Origin: Vibrio sp. S9_S30
GTDB lineage: Bacteria > Pseudomonadota > Gammaproteobacteria > Enterobacterales > Vibrionaceae
NCBI RefSeq assembly: GCF_014694455.1
Contig: NZ_JAAUWT010000006.1
Location: 124,001 to 188,000, forward strand
Length of the DNA stretch: 64,000 nucleotides
Reading direction: 5' to 3'
Shown here: piece after piece, positions 54,911 through 63,861 of the stretch
How the letters are laid out: each line of letters opens with the position of its first letter
Numbering within the stretch: position 1 is the first letter of the stretch
Made by a program: the position numbers and the translations under genes
Notes under the pieces: generated by a model
The model's database searches: none
Told to the model about the DNA's origin: nothing
What the model saw: only the letters and a program-made list of their open reading frames with translations

Positions 54911-55906
54911 ATGTCTCAGTTTGTCTATTCAGAAAAAGAACCGAATGGATTCATACACGCAATGTTGTTGGATGGTTTGGGTGGCAGCCAGCAGCTGAGT
55001 TGGTCGGAGGTGAATGATTTAAGCTGTGAACAATCAGGGTTATGGCTACATTTCGATTACAGTGAAATTGAGGCACAAAATTGGATTAGAGATTGCAGTG
55101 GGCTGAATGACATTGCGGTCGATGGTTTGCTTAGCCCTGAAAATCGCCCCCATGTTCTTACCCGAAATAACAACCTACTTCTTGTTTTGAGGGGAGTCAA
55201 TCTCAACAGGGGCGCAAATCCAGAAGATATGGTGTCCGTTAGAGTTTGGACAAATGGAAAAACTCTGATCAGCACAAGAAAAAGGGTGTTGACCTCAACT
55301 CAAGATGTATTAGCTAGCTTAGAAAACAAGTCAGGTCCTGTGTCTACTAGTGGCTTACTTGTTTGTTGGGCAGAACGTATTGTGACAAGGATGAATGACA
55401 CGATTAACCTCTTAGAAGATAACGTATCAGAAATCGAAGAAGCCCTATTTGTCGCTGAACCTAATTCGCTGCGCTCTACATTACTGAGAGTAAGACAGCA
55501 GTGCGTTGGTATTCGGCGTTATATTGCTCCACAGAGAGAAGCCTTGAATAAGTTAGTATTAGAGCCACTAAATTGGCTTGACGATATTGACCGTCTAGCC
55601 TTGCGGAGCACTGCGGATAAGCAAGTTCGGTATATTGAGGATGTTGATACCATAAAGGAACGGGCCACAATGGTGAAAGAGGAGCTGATTAGCAGAGTGT
55701 CAGAGCAATTAAATAATCGGAGTTACGTTCTTACAGTTGTCGCGGCAATTTTTCTTCCTCTTGGTTTCTTTACAGGGCTGATGGGAGTGAATGTTGGAGG
55801 AATGCCAGGAATACAAAGTGACATCGCATTTTGGCTAGTGGTGGGCATTTGTGTCGGATCTACAGGGTTGCTCGGTGCATACTTTTACTGGAAGAAGTGG
55901 TTTTAA
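54911..55906 (+). CDS. zntB: ZntB-like zinc transporter (CorA family)
   Basis: A 331-residue metal transporter. The long cytoplasmic domain begins FIHAMLLDGLGGSQQLSW and contains ISTRKRVLTSTQDVLASLE and RQQCVGIRRYIAPQREALNKL, as in E. coli ZntB. Two spans at the C-terminus flank the CorA-type GVNVGGMPG loop, which in ZntB is GVNxGGxPG. ZntB transports zinc, probably with protons. AAGGA lies 7 bases before ATG 54911. It is a single gene. Confidence 0.9.
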   Translation: MSQFVYSEKEPNGFIHAMLLDGLGGSQQLSWSEVNDLSCEQSGLWLHFDYSEIEAQNWIRDCSGLNDIAVDGLLSPENRPHVLTRNNNLLLVLRGVNLNRGANPEDMVSVRVWTNGKTLISTRKRVLTSTQDVLASLENKSGPVSTSGLLVCWAERIVTRMNDTINLLEDNVSEIEEALFVAEPNSLRSTLLRVRQQCVGIRRYIAPQREALNKLVLEPLNWLDDIDRLALRSTADKQVRYIEDVDTIKERATMVKEELISRVSEQLNNRSYVLTVVAAIFLPLGFFTGLMGVNVGGMPGIQSDIAFWLVVGICVGSTGLLGAYFYWKKWF

Positions 55907-56270
55907 CTAAACGCATTGTTTCCAGGTGAGTTCACTATGAACAGAGGCGATAGAGACTGTAATTTACCTTTATTCCACAGGGTGTCGCCACTGACTGGCT
56001 TCTTTGAGTTATGTGAATATGATTCATAGTGTGTGGCGTATTAAAAGGGTAAGGAAATAGGAGAAGGAGTTGCAGGGTTTCCTAATTTCTATGAGAAACA
56101 AGACTTTTTAAGTGTGATTCCCAAAATCTCTACTCGAAATTGACAAGTTGTATCGCTGTAAATATATTGGCGAGCTAATGCGGTTTTCCATGATCTGAAT
56201 CGGTCTTTTATACGATAAATACGTGATCAAGTTTGAACGCCTGCAAACAACGAATAACGCGGAGAGAGAT
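55907..56270. other. Intergenic stretch without a supported gene
   Basis: 364 bp. No ORF, terminator or repeat was recognised. Confidence 0.4.
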
Positions 56271-56408
56271 ATGAGTCATTGGACAGATTTTTTCCCTTAT
56301 GTAGCTATGGCGATCAAGGTCATCGCGTTAGCCGTGGCTGGATACTTCGCTATCAAATGGCATTTCGACCAAGATAGGAAGCTGAAAAAAGAAGCCGAGG
56401 AAAAATAA
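56271..56408 (+). CDS. Small single-span membrane protein (45 aa)
   Basis: A 45-residue protein starting MSHWTDFFPYVAMAIKVIAL with one hydrophobic span (about 9-27) and a charged C-terminal tail DQDRKLKKEAEEK that should be cytoplasmic. GGAGAGAG lies 5-8 bases before ATG 56271; the upstream ATG at 56223 has no such site. No family was recognised. Confidence 0.6.
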   Translation: MSHWTDFFPYVAMAIKVIALAVAGYFAIKWHFDQDRKLKKEAEEK

Positions 56409-56789
56409 AACTCGAGGGCGATAAGCACAACCCGACTCTTACAAACCCGTAATTCTTCGTTCTTATATTCGGTTACTCTGTTCTTGATAAGCTGCTTATG
56501 ACCGCATAATAGATCGCTTGTGCATTGCTCTTTATTTGTAGTGAACGTAGACTTTAGGGTTTTTGATAGGTATTCAAGAAGATTGAAAATGTTTATTCGG
56601 TTAAGGGTTACAGAGTTTAGATCATGCTTGTTAACATAATTCTCACTTGCCTCGCAGGTATTCCTCTGAGATGAGTGCGTCTCAGTTATTATAAATTGAT
56701 AAGAAAATCACTATCCAAAGAGGATAAGTGTTATTTTCAGGTTTAGGAAATGTTAGAGTTTAGTCAATATCATTTGTACAGGATTAAAA
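56409..56789. other. Intergenic stretch with one hairpin
   Basis: No supported gene. CTGAGA and TCTCAG near 56672-56691 form a short stem without a T-tract. Confidence 0.4.
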
Positions 56790-57215
56790 ATGAAGAACTT
56801 GAGCTTTAAAGGTCTAATTATAGCCTTTGTTGTTAGTACTATATTAGCGGCAATATTTGGACTTCTTAGTGTTGTTTTGTTTCTTGAAAACTTTAACGAT
56901 GCAACAGTTGAGGCATTTGAAAAACAGACTAGTTTCTTAGTATTTATGACTATAGTTGGATTATTGCTCTCAGTATTAGGCGGGTACATCTCGGCTAGGT
57001 ATGGGAAAGAGGAACCTTACAAAAATGCCATTGCATATGGAGTAATAACAATCACTTTAGGTATTTTTGTCGCAGAGTATGACCCGTTGTGGGTTGATGT
57101 TGTGGCGTATGTGACTGCAATTCCATTGGCACTGCTTGGGGGCCATTTATTTAAAATAAACAATGATAATAAAATTAATATCGAGAATTCCATAGCGAAA
57201 GAGAAAGCTCAATAA
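56790..57215 (+). CDS. Four-span membrane protein, unknown function
   Basis: A 141-residue protein with four hydrophobic spans (about 8-30, 47-70, 80-95 and 102-122) and a polar Asn-rich tail. AT-rich codon use fits the surrounding accessory stretch. CAGGA lies 9 bases before the ATG. No family was recognised. Confidence 0.65.
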   Translation: MKNLSFKGLIIAFVVSTILAAIFGLLSVVLFLENFNDATVEAFEKQTSFLVFMTIVGLLLSVLGGYISARYGKEEPYKNAIAYGVITITLGIFVAEYDPLWVDVVAYVTAIPLALLGGHLFKINNDNKINIENSIAKEKAQ

Positions 57216-57318
57216 TAGTCTTTTCGCATCGCTGTAATGGTGCATTATTTGTTAGTCAATTTCACTTTCCCTTCACGAAAGTGAAATTTTCCTGTTTAGT
57301 TTAATAAACCGAATTTAT

Positions 57319-58074
57319 ATGAAATTTAATACTCTGCTTTTATTAACTTTTTTATTGTCGATGAGTAGTTGCACTACTGAAGGAGAGTTACTCACTTTTG
57401 ATGATATTCAAGGGGGGTGGCTACTAGAAAGAAGTGATGGTAAGGCTTTTTCTTCACATTTCACAGTGGTGGGGAACGGGATATATCAAGCTGGGTTTAA
57501 TGGGGATGTCACGATTCGCGAAGGGACTATGTTTAGTACTATAGTCGATAGCACAACTAGTGAAAACCAAGATACATATGAGTTTAAAAAATCATCTAAG
57601 AACACTCTGATAGGTAATCAGAGAAGATTGTTTTTTGGTTCTCGGTTCGATCGAGAAATTATTGCTTATGGAGGACTTGGTGAAAAAGTTACTCAAGAGA
57701 CTATAAGCAAGAATTGGATAGCTTGGTATGAAAACTACTCATTATCTCTCAATATTTACGGGGAGTTTGAAGATATTAAGGTGAATGAGCTTGGCTGTTA
57801 TCTCCATGGAAAAATCACTCACAAATTTAAAAATGTATTTGATCTTGAAATCCATATGCATAGCTGTTCGACAGATGCCTATAATGGCTCTCTTAAGGGG
57901 TATGCCTCTTACTTTTCAAAAAGCGACTTGCTAACTATACCTTCAACCAAAGACAAGAGAGAACGTTTGATATTCTCTGTCTATGAACATTCAAACCAAG
58001 ATCTTGCAAATATCGATTTCATAAATATTGCTTCGAGAATTGTTTTTTACTTTTCACCTGAAAACGTACATTAA
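57319..58074 (+). CDS. Putative lipoprotein, unknown function
   Basis: A 251-residue protein with a lipoprotein signal (LLLLTFLLSMSSC, Cys at 18). The mature part begins with DDIQGGWLLERSDGKAFSSHF, a beta-rich pattern seen in lipocalin-like proteins, but no family is clear. It has three further cysteines. There is no good ribosome site. Strong A+T bias suggests it is acquired. Confidence 0.6.
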   Translation: MKFNTLLLLTFLLSMSSCTTEGELLTFDDIQGGWLLERSDGKAFSSHFTVVGNGIYQAGFNGDVTIREGTMFSTIVDSTTSENQDTYEFKKSSKNTLIGNQRRLFFGSRFDREIIAYGGLGEKVTQETISKNWIAWYENYSLSLNIYGEFEDIKVNELGCYLHGKITHKFKNVFDLEIHMHSCSTDAYNGSLKGYASYFSKSDLLTIPSTKDKRERLIFSVYEHSNQDLANIDFINIASRIVFYFSPENVH

Positions 58075-58116
58075 AATATCGAAGACATAAATTATTTATA
58101 AATACTTTATGCCAAA

Positions 58117-58143
58117 ATCGCCCTCAACAACGTTGAGGGCGAT
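58117..58143. terminator. Hairpin between convergent genes
   Basis: ATCGCCCTCAAC and GTTGAGGGCGAT form a perfect 12-bp stem with a 3-nt loop. A short T-run follows on the minus strand and none on the plus strand, so it more likely ends the VC0807-type gene. Confidence 0.65.
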
Positions 58144-58194
58144 TGTAATTTATCTCATTTAGATAACCGAATTTAACGGTCTAGCATTCCAGCA

Positions 58195-58890
58195 TCATTT
58201 CGCGTGAAAAATCTGCTCGGTTTCCAAATCGGTCATTGCACGGATTTGGCGCCATACATAGTAGAAAATACCAAACATCATCAGCATGCTTGGCACTGCA
58301 ATGGCAGGATAGCTGTATAACGTGAGCTTACCCAACTCTTCATTAAATTCCGCGGTGCCGGCTGGGCTTGTCACAATCCAAGTCGCTAGGAAATAGTTCA
58401 TTGCGGAAGAAAAGGCAAAGGTGCTGGCGAACAGGTAATTCGACGATACTAAGCAGCGCTCGAACGCTTCTGACTTGCCTTTCTCTTTCAAACGTTCATG
58501 AATCAAAGAAAGGTTAAACAAGCTGTCGTTTAGAATCATCTTCTGCATGAATGGGTAACGCGTAAACGTGGAGCCCAAAACACCTAAGCCAATCAAGCCC
58601 GGAATCAAGGCTTCTTTAAACGCCAACCAGCGCGTATCGAGCTCTAATAAACCAATACCGCCCGTCAATAAAATACTGACAAAGCCAAGTGCCGATATGA
58701 AGTTGAACTTCTTGTTGCGGATAAGATCCATACCACCGTAAACGATGGGGAACATCAACGCGACGACAAGCGCCATGGCCGTTCCTAGGTGCTCATCGCC
58801 ACTAAACTTCATCAAAATGAAGGAAGGAATGATGACATTAAAGAGGATCTCGAATAGGGGGTTCGACTTTTTGGGTGCCGTGTTACTCAT
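58195..58890 (-). CDS. VC0807-family membrane protein
   Basis: A 231-residue protein with about six spans and the FEILFNVIIPSFILMKFSG and PIVYGGMDLIRNKKFN segments of the VC0807 family, common in vibrios and of unknown function. It starts at 58890 with AAGAG upstream. It is a single gene, apparently a core gene within a more variable stretch. Confidence 0.8.
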   Translation of the reverse strand: MSNTAPKKSNPLFEILFNVIIPSFILMKFSGDEHLGTAMALVVALMFPIVYGGMDLIRNKKFNFISALGFVSILLTGGIGLLELDTRWLAFKEALIPGLIGLGVLGSTFTRYPFMQKMILNDSLFNLSLIHERLKEKGKSEAFERCLVSSNYLFASTFAFSSAMNYFLATWIVTSPAGTAEFNEELGKLTLYSYPAIAVPSMLMMFGIFYYVWRQIRAMTDLETEQIFHAK

Positions 58891-59074
58891 AATCTCTTAC
58901 TGACTCTTCTGTATCGGGTACTAATAACTTCGAAGGGCAGTGTTCTACGCCTAGCATCAGATGTAAAGGGCTAAATCGCGAGTTCTGTAACGACTTATGA
59001 AGTTTGTTGGCAAAACCACGCGTTGGTTGGTTATATTTTACTCGATTATATGGCTGTTTTTTATTCAGACCGAA

Positions 59075-59293
59075 TCATGTTTTATATTCGATGATGTCTT
59101 CGCGGTTTGTAAGAAAGTCGTTATCCGCCTTATCTTGTTTTCCAAATGAAAGCCAATCTGGTCTTGCTGGACGTAAAGTGATCACATCACCTTCCTTGCG
59201 AATCTCTAGCTCGCTCGCACCGGAAAACTCAAACTCTTTGGGTATTCGAATAACTTGGTTATTGTCGTTTGTAATGATGGTTACTGTCCCCAT
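59075..59293 (-). CDS. VapB/AbrB-type antitoxin without an adjacent toxin
   Basis: A 72-residue protein with a SpoVT/AbrB DNA-binding fold, VTIITNDNNQVIRIPKEFEFSGASELEIRKEGDVITLRP, and a C-terminal toxin-binding tail (PDWLSFGKQDKADNDFLTNR), as in VapB antitoxins. AAGGG lies 6 bases before the ATG. A VapC PIN-domain toxin normally overlaps the antitoxin stop. Here an ATG does overlap it, but that frame stops after five codons (MIRSE) and only 184 bp remain before the next gene, so the toxin is absent. Confidence 0.75.
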   Translation of the reverse strand: MGTVTIITNDNNQVIRIPKEFEFSGASELEIRKEGDVITLRPARPDWLSFGKQDKADNDFLTNREDIIEYKT

Positions 59294-59361
59294 ATTATTC
59301 CCTTTTACTGAAAGCGCATGTTTAAAAGTATGTGTATGCCATGACAACTTCAATGTATACA

Positions 59362-59844
59362 CTAAAAAAACTGTGTTTCCGATGTTAACCACATTGCAGC
59401 AGCGACTACCATGGTCACAATGGATAAAATAACGCTTATGATGACAAAATAGATGTTGTAACCAGCTAGGTGCTTTTCCAGTGGGGTAGGTAAGAAGATG
59501 GATGAAACGTAGGCTATCAAGCAACCAACTAATGTGGTTGATGAAATGAGACCAAGTTGCTCGAAGCCTACCATTAAGTTCACACTTGAAATTATGGCTA
59601 TGAACAATCCAACAATGAGCCATGCTGCGAGCGCCGCAGGAATCGATATCCAATGTCTAGCAAATACTTGACGCTTCAAAATACACGTGTAGAAGAGGTA
59701 GAGCTGGCTTATCAGTAATAAGGGTATAGCTAATGCCGAAAATTCCCATCCAAATCCACCAAGAAAACCTTGAGCAATGTAAAGAAATGGCGACAACCAA
59801 ACCCCTGTAATTAAGCTAGCTAACCATTTAGAAGGCGAAACCAT
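59362..59844 (-). CDS. Multi-pass membrane protein, possible immunity protein
   Basis: A 160-residue protein with four to five hydrophobic spans (about 8-27, 34-52, 66-88, 98-117 and 130-152). It overlaps the 3' end of the upstream DUF3289-like gene by 17 bases, so the two are co-expressed. Small polytopic proteins encoded directly behind a toxin gene often act as immunity proteins for membrane-acting effectors; that role here is inference. It could equally be an unrelated membrane protein. Confidence 0.6.
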   Translation of the reverse strand: MVSPSKWLASLITGVWLSPFLYIAQGFLGGFGWEFSALAIPLLLISQLYLFYTCILKRQVFARHWISIPAALAAWLIVGLFIAIISSVNLMVGFEQLGLISSTTLVGCLIAYVSSIFLPTPLEKHLAGYNIYFVIISVILSIVTMVVAAAMWLTSETQFF

Positions 59845-60751
59845 ACCCTAAACCTCGATTTGTAAATATTTGATTATAAAATGTATATTGCTTTTTTAAT
59901 ACAATTCGAGTAATCAAAGGTTTGAAATTGAATTGATGTTGCAATTGCCACCAAGCATTTATACCTTTTGCTGCACTTGTACCAAATGTAGTTAATTTAG
60001 TTCCATATTCCTTCAAGTCATCGTCGTCTAAGCCAAATACATCATAAAATACAAATCTCAGCTCTAATTTTGGTGTACCTGAATAGTCGAAACCAACTTG
60101 GTCGACGAAGATGTACACGTATTGAACACCGTTAATGAGTACTCCAAGCCCATTGTCAAAATCGCCAGTTGTCCTCACTTTACTTCCTAAATTAAAGGCT
60201 GGAACGCCCAAGTTAGTAATAGGGGATGGTGGAGGTAAAATACTGAATTCATCCGCTCGAATTAGCGGCTGCGTTTTTAAGGGACCCAGTAGTGCTGAAT
60301 TGTCATTTTTGTGGATGGAGAGTGAATTGATAATTTTTTTTGCTGCTGCCTCACAGAAAAATTTAATGTTTGTATGGTTTTCAGCTTTGGCATTAAGTTT
60401 CTCATCTGAGAAATATTCGACATTGGTTCTAGCAGGTGACATGAATTTCAAAAAAATCTTTTCGACAACCCCACTTTTGTCGCCTGAACCAAAGATTCTT
60501 TTGAGCTCAAGAAATCGATTCTTTAACTCATTTATATTTGAACCCATATCATAATCTATTGGCACAAGACGATGTCCATGCACAATATCCTGCCCAAACT
60601 TTAAATCTATTTTAGAACCAAGGTGTTGGGGATCGCGTAGTATTGAATGGGTGCCGTTTTGATTTAGGTAGTTATCTTTAGCTATCCCTAATAAGATTGG
60701 CTTAGGCAGTTTTATTAACTGGCTTGTCTTTGGTGTACAGAGTGAATACAT
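59828..60751 (-). CDS. DUF3289-like protein, possible secreted effector
   Basis: A 307-residue soluble protein. The C-terminal third (YIFVDQVGFDYSG...LRFVFYDVFGLDDDDLKEYG...NAWWQLQHQFNFKPLITRI) resembles DUF3289, a domain found in gammaproteobacteria near type VI secretion and toxin genes, with an FxxYDxFGLDxxDL core followed by WxxLQHxxxxKPFxTxI. The N-terminal part is not recognised; no signal peptide is present. It begins with a weak ribosome site. It overlaps a multi-pass membrane protein gene by 17 bases. An effector-immunity pair is possible but nothing here shows toxicity. Confidence 0.5.
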   Translation of the reverse strand: MYSLCTPKTSQLIKLPKPILLGIAKDNYLNQNGTHSILRDPQHLGSKIDLKFGQDIVHGHRLVPIDYDMGSNINELKNRFLELKRIFGSGDKSGVVEKIFLKFMSPARTNVEYFSDEKLNAKAENHTNIKFFCEAAAKKIINSLSIHKNDNSALLGPLKTQPLIRADEFSILPPPSPITNLGVPAFNLGSKVRTTGDFDNGLGVLINGVQYVYIFVDQVGFDYSGTPKLELRFVFYDVFGLDDDDLKEYGTKLTTFGTSAAKGINAWWQLQHQFNFKPLITRIVLKKQYTFYNQIFTNRGLGYGFAF

Positions 60752-61071
60752 TAGAAGCCCCGATGATAATTTAATGCTGATGTTATATATAAATTTATTG
60801 GTTTCTTGGTATTATTCTCAAGAATGAAGTTTGCGCAATCTCAGCCTTTTATACTGTTTCAGCTTATCGAGTTAGATATTGTTTTTCTGAAATTGTCACT
60901 TTTGATACTTGCAGCTTTTCATTCAAAGTGGCTTCTCGAGAACCTTCTCCAAATCACACTTAGTAACATCAAACCCAACATATCTTAACTTCAATGGTCT
61001 GCCCTTGAATCCTATTCTGTTATCATCGGCTCGGTCTCAATTCAGTTAGAAGTATCAAAAGGAACAGCAGA
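60752..61071. other. Intergenic stretch without a supported gene
   Basis: 320 bp between divergent genes. No ORF with a ribosome site, repeat or recognisable promoter. Confidence 0.4.
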
Positions 61072-61425
61072 ATGGATCTGAAAGGTCTTGAAAAATATCT
61101 GGCGCTAAACCATATCGATTTTAAACCTCTAGACAAAGAGAGTGTGTTGATCAATCTGGGCTTCTTAGTTGGAAGAGTGCAAGTGAAGTACGTACCCGAG
61201 ACTCAGCAGTTCGATTTTAATGATAAGCCTCGTTGGGTCATTCAGGTTCTATTGATGGCGATGATGCTGTATTTCTTGGCGACAAACTTTTACGTGTATT
61301 CACCCCTTCAACTGAACATGTGTGTGGGTGTCACCGTCGTGATGTTAGGCATTTTTGGCTACAAAGAAACACGCATTAAGCGCTTGAAAAAGGCAGTGAA
61401 AAGACCCCAAAATGAGTGCATTTAA
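61072..61425 (+). CDS. Two-span membrane protein, unknown function
   Basis: A 117-residue protein with a soluble N-terminal ~60 residues and two spans at about 62-80 and 84-101, ending in a basic tail (TRIKRLKKAVKRP). AAAGGA lies 8 bases before the ATG. No family was recognised. Confidence 0.65.
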   Translation: MDLKGLEKYLALNHIDFKPLDKESVLINLGFLVGRVQVKYVPETQQFDFNDKPRWVIQVLLMAMMLYFLATNFYVYSPLQLNMCVGVTVVMLGIFGYKETRIKRLKKAVKRPQNECI

Positions 61426-61743
61426 AATGCACTGGAAAGATCTATGTATGGGCTACGGTACCAATAGGGTTGTGGTCGTGCAGTTTGTATCATTAGGCGT
61501 GTTTTTCTTGGATCGAACCTGATTTTGTTGCTCTGAACCTTTTCCCCTGAGTCACAAGGATCTATAGGCTTATCGTGGCAATAAACGGCATGTATAAGAA
61601 TCTGTTAAAAGAGTTTTAAGTATTGTTATCTATTCTATTTATTTTTGACTTGATAATATATTCCTCCGTTTTCTTATTCGGACAACTCGGTTACTCGAGA
61701 TATTTTTAGTATTAGGTTAAATAGGCAGTGATTAGGATATAAA
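61426..61743. other. Intergenic stretch without a supported gene
   Basis: 318 bp with no supported ORF. The AT-rich last 120 bases probably contain the promoter of the following secreted-protein gene. Confidence 0.4.
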
Positions 61744-62637
61744 ATGAAAAAAACAATATTAACGGTTGCACTTTCTATTAGTGCTTCTTTAGCGTTTGCC
61801 CAAAGTGATGAAGTCGTTTCAATTAAGCATCATATTAGTGCTAGCTCATTGTTTGAGCAAAAAAATGAAAGCCTTTTTGTTCAGCATAAATGGATTGATC
61901 TACAAACCAACTCAACTGATTTAATAGAAGTGGAAAAAGCCTGTCAGGCTCACGGTGCTGACTACCACGTGCCAACTTCGACTCAGTTATCCACTTTTAA
62001 AAAGGAATATCGTGACAAAAGTAAGCGTTCTGAGTTACGTGATTTTTTGCTTAATACGCTATCTGCTGAAATAGGCGATGGAACTAAAGTTAGGGTGCCC
62101 AGAGTTTTAGTTAATTTTCATGGTGAAGCTCGTAGGGGAGAAATAGAGGCAACACTTTTTCGGGGTACTGTGAAATATATGCCATTTTTAGATGTTGGGA
62201 ACGACCCCAAACCTACTACTATTGATGAGACAATAACGTCAATATTGACATCATTTATTGGCAACTTAATGAACTCTTCGCCAGTACTTAACGTATGTGT
62301 TGAAACTGAAGACTATTACTCCCGCACGGAAATTAGACTGCCGCCTTTAGAAAATGAGTCTGAAAAATTACTTGATTTCATCGTGACTTCAATTGAGGAT
62401 GAAACCTGTCTTAAGCAAGAACTCTTTGGAACGATTACTAAAAGACCAGCGAATGGAACTGAAGGTACTCATTACGTTCTTGCTGATTACACCTTTAATA
62501 CCTGTCCAAAGGGTCCAACAAGTCGTTTAGTACTAAAAAACAGCAATATCTTTGCTTACGATAGCTCCGAACCTTTTGTGTTATATGTACCTCAATATCT
62601 TCAAGTGGAGTACTTTATAAGAGATGTGGTTCGATAA
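61744..62637 (+). CDS. Secreted protein, unknown function
   Basis: A 297-residue protein with a signal peptide (MKKTILTVALSISASLAFAQ, cleavage near 20). Four cysteines in the mature part suggest disulfides (CQAHG, NVCVE, TCLKQ, NTCPKG). No known domain was recognised. TTAGGA lies upstream of the ATG. A hairpin follows at 62707. AT-rich codons match the accessory stretch. Confidence 0.65.
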   Translation: MKKTILTVALSISASLAFAQSDEVVSIKHHISASSLFEQKNESLFVQHKWIDLQTNSTDLIEVEKACQAHGADYHVPTSTQLSTFKKEYRDKSKRSELRDFLLNTLSAEIGDGTKVRVPRVLVNFHGEARRGEIEATLFRGTVKYMPFLDVGNDPKPTTIDETITSILTSFIGNLMNSSPVLNVCVETEDYYSRTEIRLPPLENESEKLLDFIVTSIEDETCLKQELFGTITKRPANGTEGTHYVLADYTFNTCPKGPTSRLVLKNSNIFAYDSSEPFVLYVPQYLQVEYFIRDVVR

Positions 62638-62706
62638 TCACTTTGGCTCAGAAGCTATTTTGTAGATAGTGTAGAAATCAATGAAGAAATAATACGCCAA
62701 CACAAT

Positions 62707-62728
62707 GCCACCTTCTTTAGAAGGTGGC
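62707..62728 (+). terminator. Hairpin after the secreted-protein gene
   Basis: GCCACCTTCT and AGAAGGTGGC form a perfect 10-bp stem with a 2-nt loop. The following TATTTATTA is only partly T-rich, so it is a weak terminator. Confidence 0.65.
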
Positions 62729-62899
62729 TATTTATTAATGACGCTATTATTCATTAATGATTCTATTATTTATTTGATTGCAATTAGCTCATGAGAAATG
62801 AATTATTAAGTAACCCAAATTGAATGATTTCTATAATTGATGAAGATAAAAACTCTAGTCTATTTCAAGGGTTTTTTACGAAATATTTAAGAGGTATAC

Positions 62900-62986
62900 A
62901 TGAGCTTGAAGCTTGGGGATGAGGTGGTTGTTACTAAACCAATAAGAAATGTACATCACCCCACAAAAAGTTTAGCAATCGTGTAA
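62900..62986 (+). CDS. 28-codon ORF, probable gene fragment
   Basis: ATG at 62900 with AAGAGGT 4-5 bases upstream opens MSLKLGDEVVVTKPIRNVHH, ending at TAA 62984-62986, two bases before the GntR-type gene stop. The sequence resembles the first strand of an SH3/KOW-like protein cut short. It may be a decayed gene or a real small protein. Confidence 0.4.
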   Translation: MSLKLGDEVVVTKPIRNVHHPTKSLAIV

Positions 62987-62988
62987 GG

Positions 62989-63720
62989 CTATTTCTTCTT
63001 AATCACATCTGAAAACACCACATGCAAATCATTCGATTTGACTTGTCCGTCTAAATTGAGTTTCGAACGAATATGATACAGGTGCTCTTCCATCAGTTGA
63101 AGCGCCTGTTTTTTATTTCTCTTCTCTATGGCATCCAGCAGGCACATATGTTCGTCTTGAGAGCAATTGGAGTGATTATTACTCTCGAATTGCGCAATCA
63201 GTAGCGACGATTGCGAAACCAAACTTCGTTGAAACGCCAGCATGGGAGCATTGTCTGCCATTTCTGCTAGCTTAATGTGAAATTCTCCCGAAAGGCGTAA
63301 CCCGCGACCGTAATCCCCATCTTTGAATGCGTCGTTTTCTTGCTGAACCAAACCCCTACACGATTTGATTTGTGATTCGGTGGCATTTTCCGCAGCGAGT
63401 TCAGTAATTGCCATCTCAAGTACTTCACGTGCTTTGATGATCTGTTTTGCTTCTTCTTTGCTTGGCGATGCCACCATAGCACCACGATTAGGGCGAATAT
63501 TAACGACTTGTTCAATCGATAAACGATGAAGTGCTCGGCGTATAATGGTGCGACTTACCCCAAATATGTCAGCTAGGGCTTCTTCACTTAATTTGGTGGA
63601 AGGAGGCAATCTTTGCTCTAGGATGGCATCAAAAATATGACCGTAAACCACATCGTCCTGAGTCAGACCGGGTACTTTGGTTTTGATTGGATCGGAATTG
63701 CTGCTTTTCAAACTCGCCAT
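62989..63720 (-). CDS. GntR family (FadR subfamily, FCD domain) regulator
   Basis: A 243-residue regulator with an N-terminal winged helix (PPSTKLSEEALADIFGVSRTIIRRALHRLSIEQVVNIRPNRGAMV) and a C-terminal all-helical FCD domain (AREVLEMAITELAAENA...EFHIKLAEMADNAPMLAFQRSL...HMCLLDAIEKRNKKQALQLMEEHL) that normally binds a metal and a carboxylic acid. ATG 63720 is preferred over 63858 because AAAGGA lies 5 bases upstream. It lies downstream of aceB on the same strand. It may control glyoxylate or purine carbon use; this is inference. Confidence 0.9.
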   Translation of the reverse strand: MASLKSSNSDPIKTKVPGLTQDDVVYGHIFDAILEQRLPPSTKLSEEALADIFGVSRTIIRRALHRLSIEQVVNIRPNRGAMVASPSKEEAKQIIKAREVLEMAITELAAENATESQIKSCRGLVQQENDAFKDGDYGRGLRLSGEFHIKLAEMADNAPMLAFQRSLVSQSSLLIAQFESNNHSNCSQDEHMCLLDAIEKRNKKQALQLMEEHLYHIRSKLNLDGQVKSNDLHVVFSDVIKKK

Positions 63721-63755
63721 GATGTCCTTTCGGAGTGTAACAACACATTGTGTTT

Positions 63756-63772
63756 TGATTGTATACCCAAAC
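63756..63772. promoter_or_regulatory. Possible GntR operator
   Basis: TTGATTGTATACCCAAA is centred on the palindrome GTATAC, with partly symmetric TTG/CAA flanks. It lies 36 bp before the GntR-type start, a place for self-regulation. Confidence 0.35.
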
Positions 63773-63861
63773 GGACTATGGGTGCTAGGCATGCTAAATA
63801 TTTGAATCGGGTATGAGTGGGTTGGCGCTGCTGGTATAGCCGCGCCAACAATTTTCATAGG

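Noticed and set aside
58981..59040. Vibrio integron attC-like segment near the orphan antitoxin (CAACGCGTGG on the minus strand)
   Set aside because: Only about ten bases resemble Vibrio cassette repeats, and the paired arms of an attC site are not visible.
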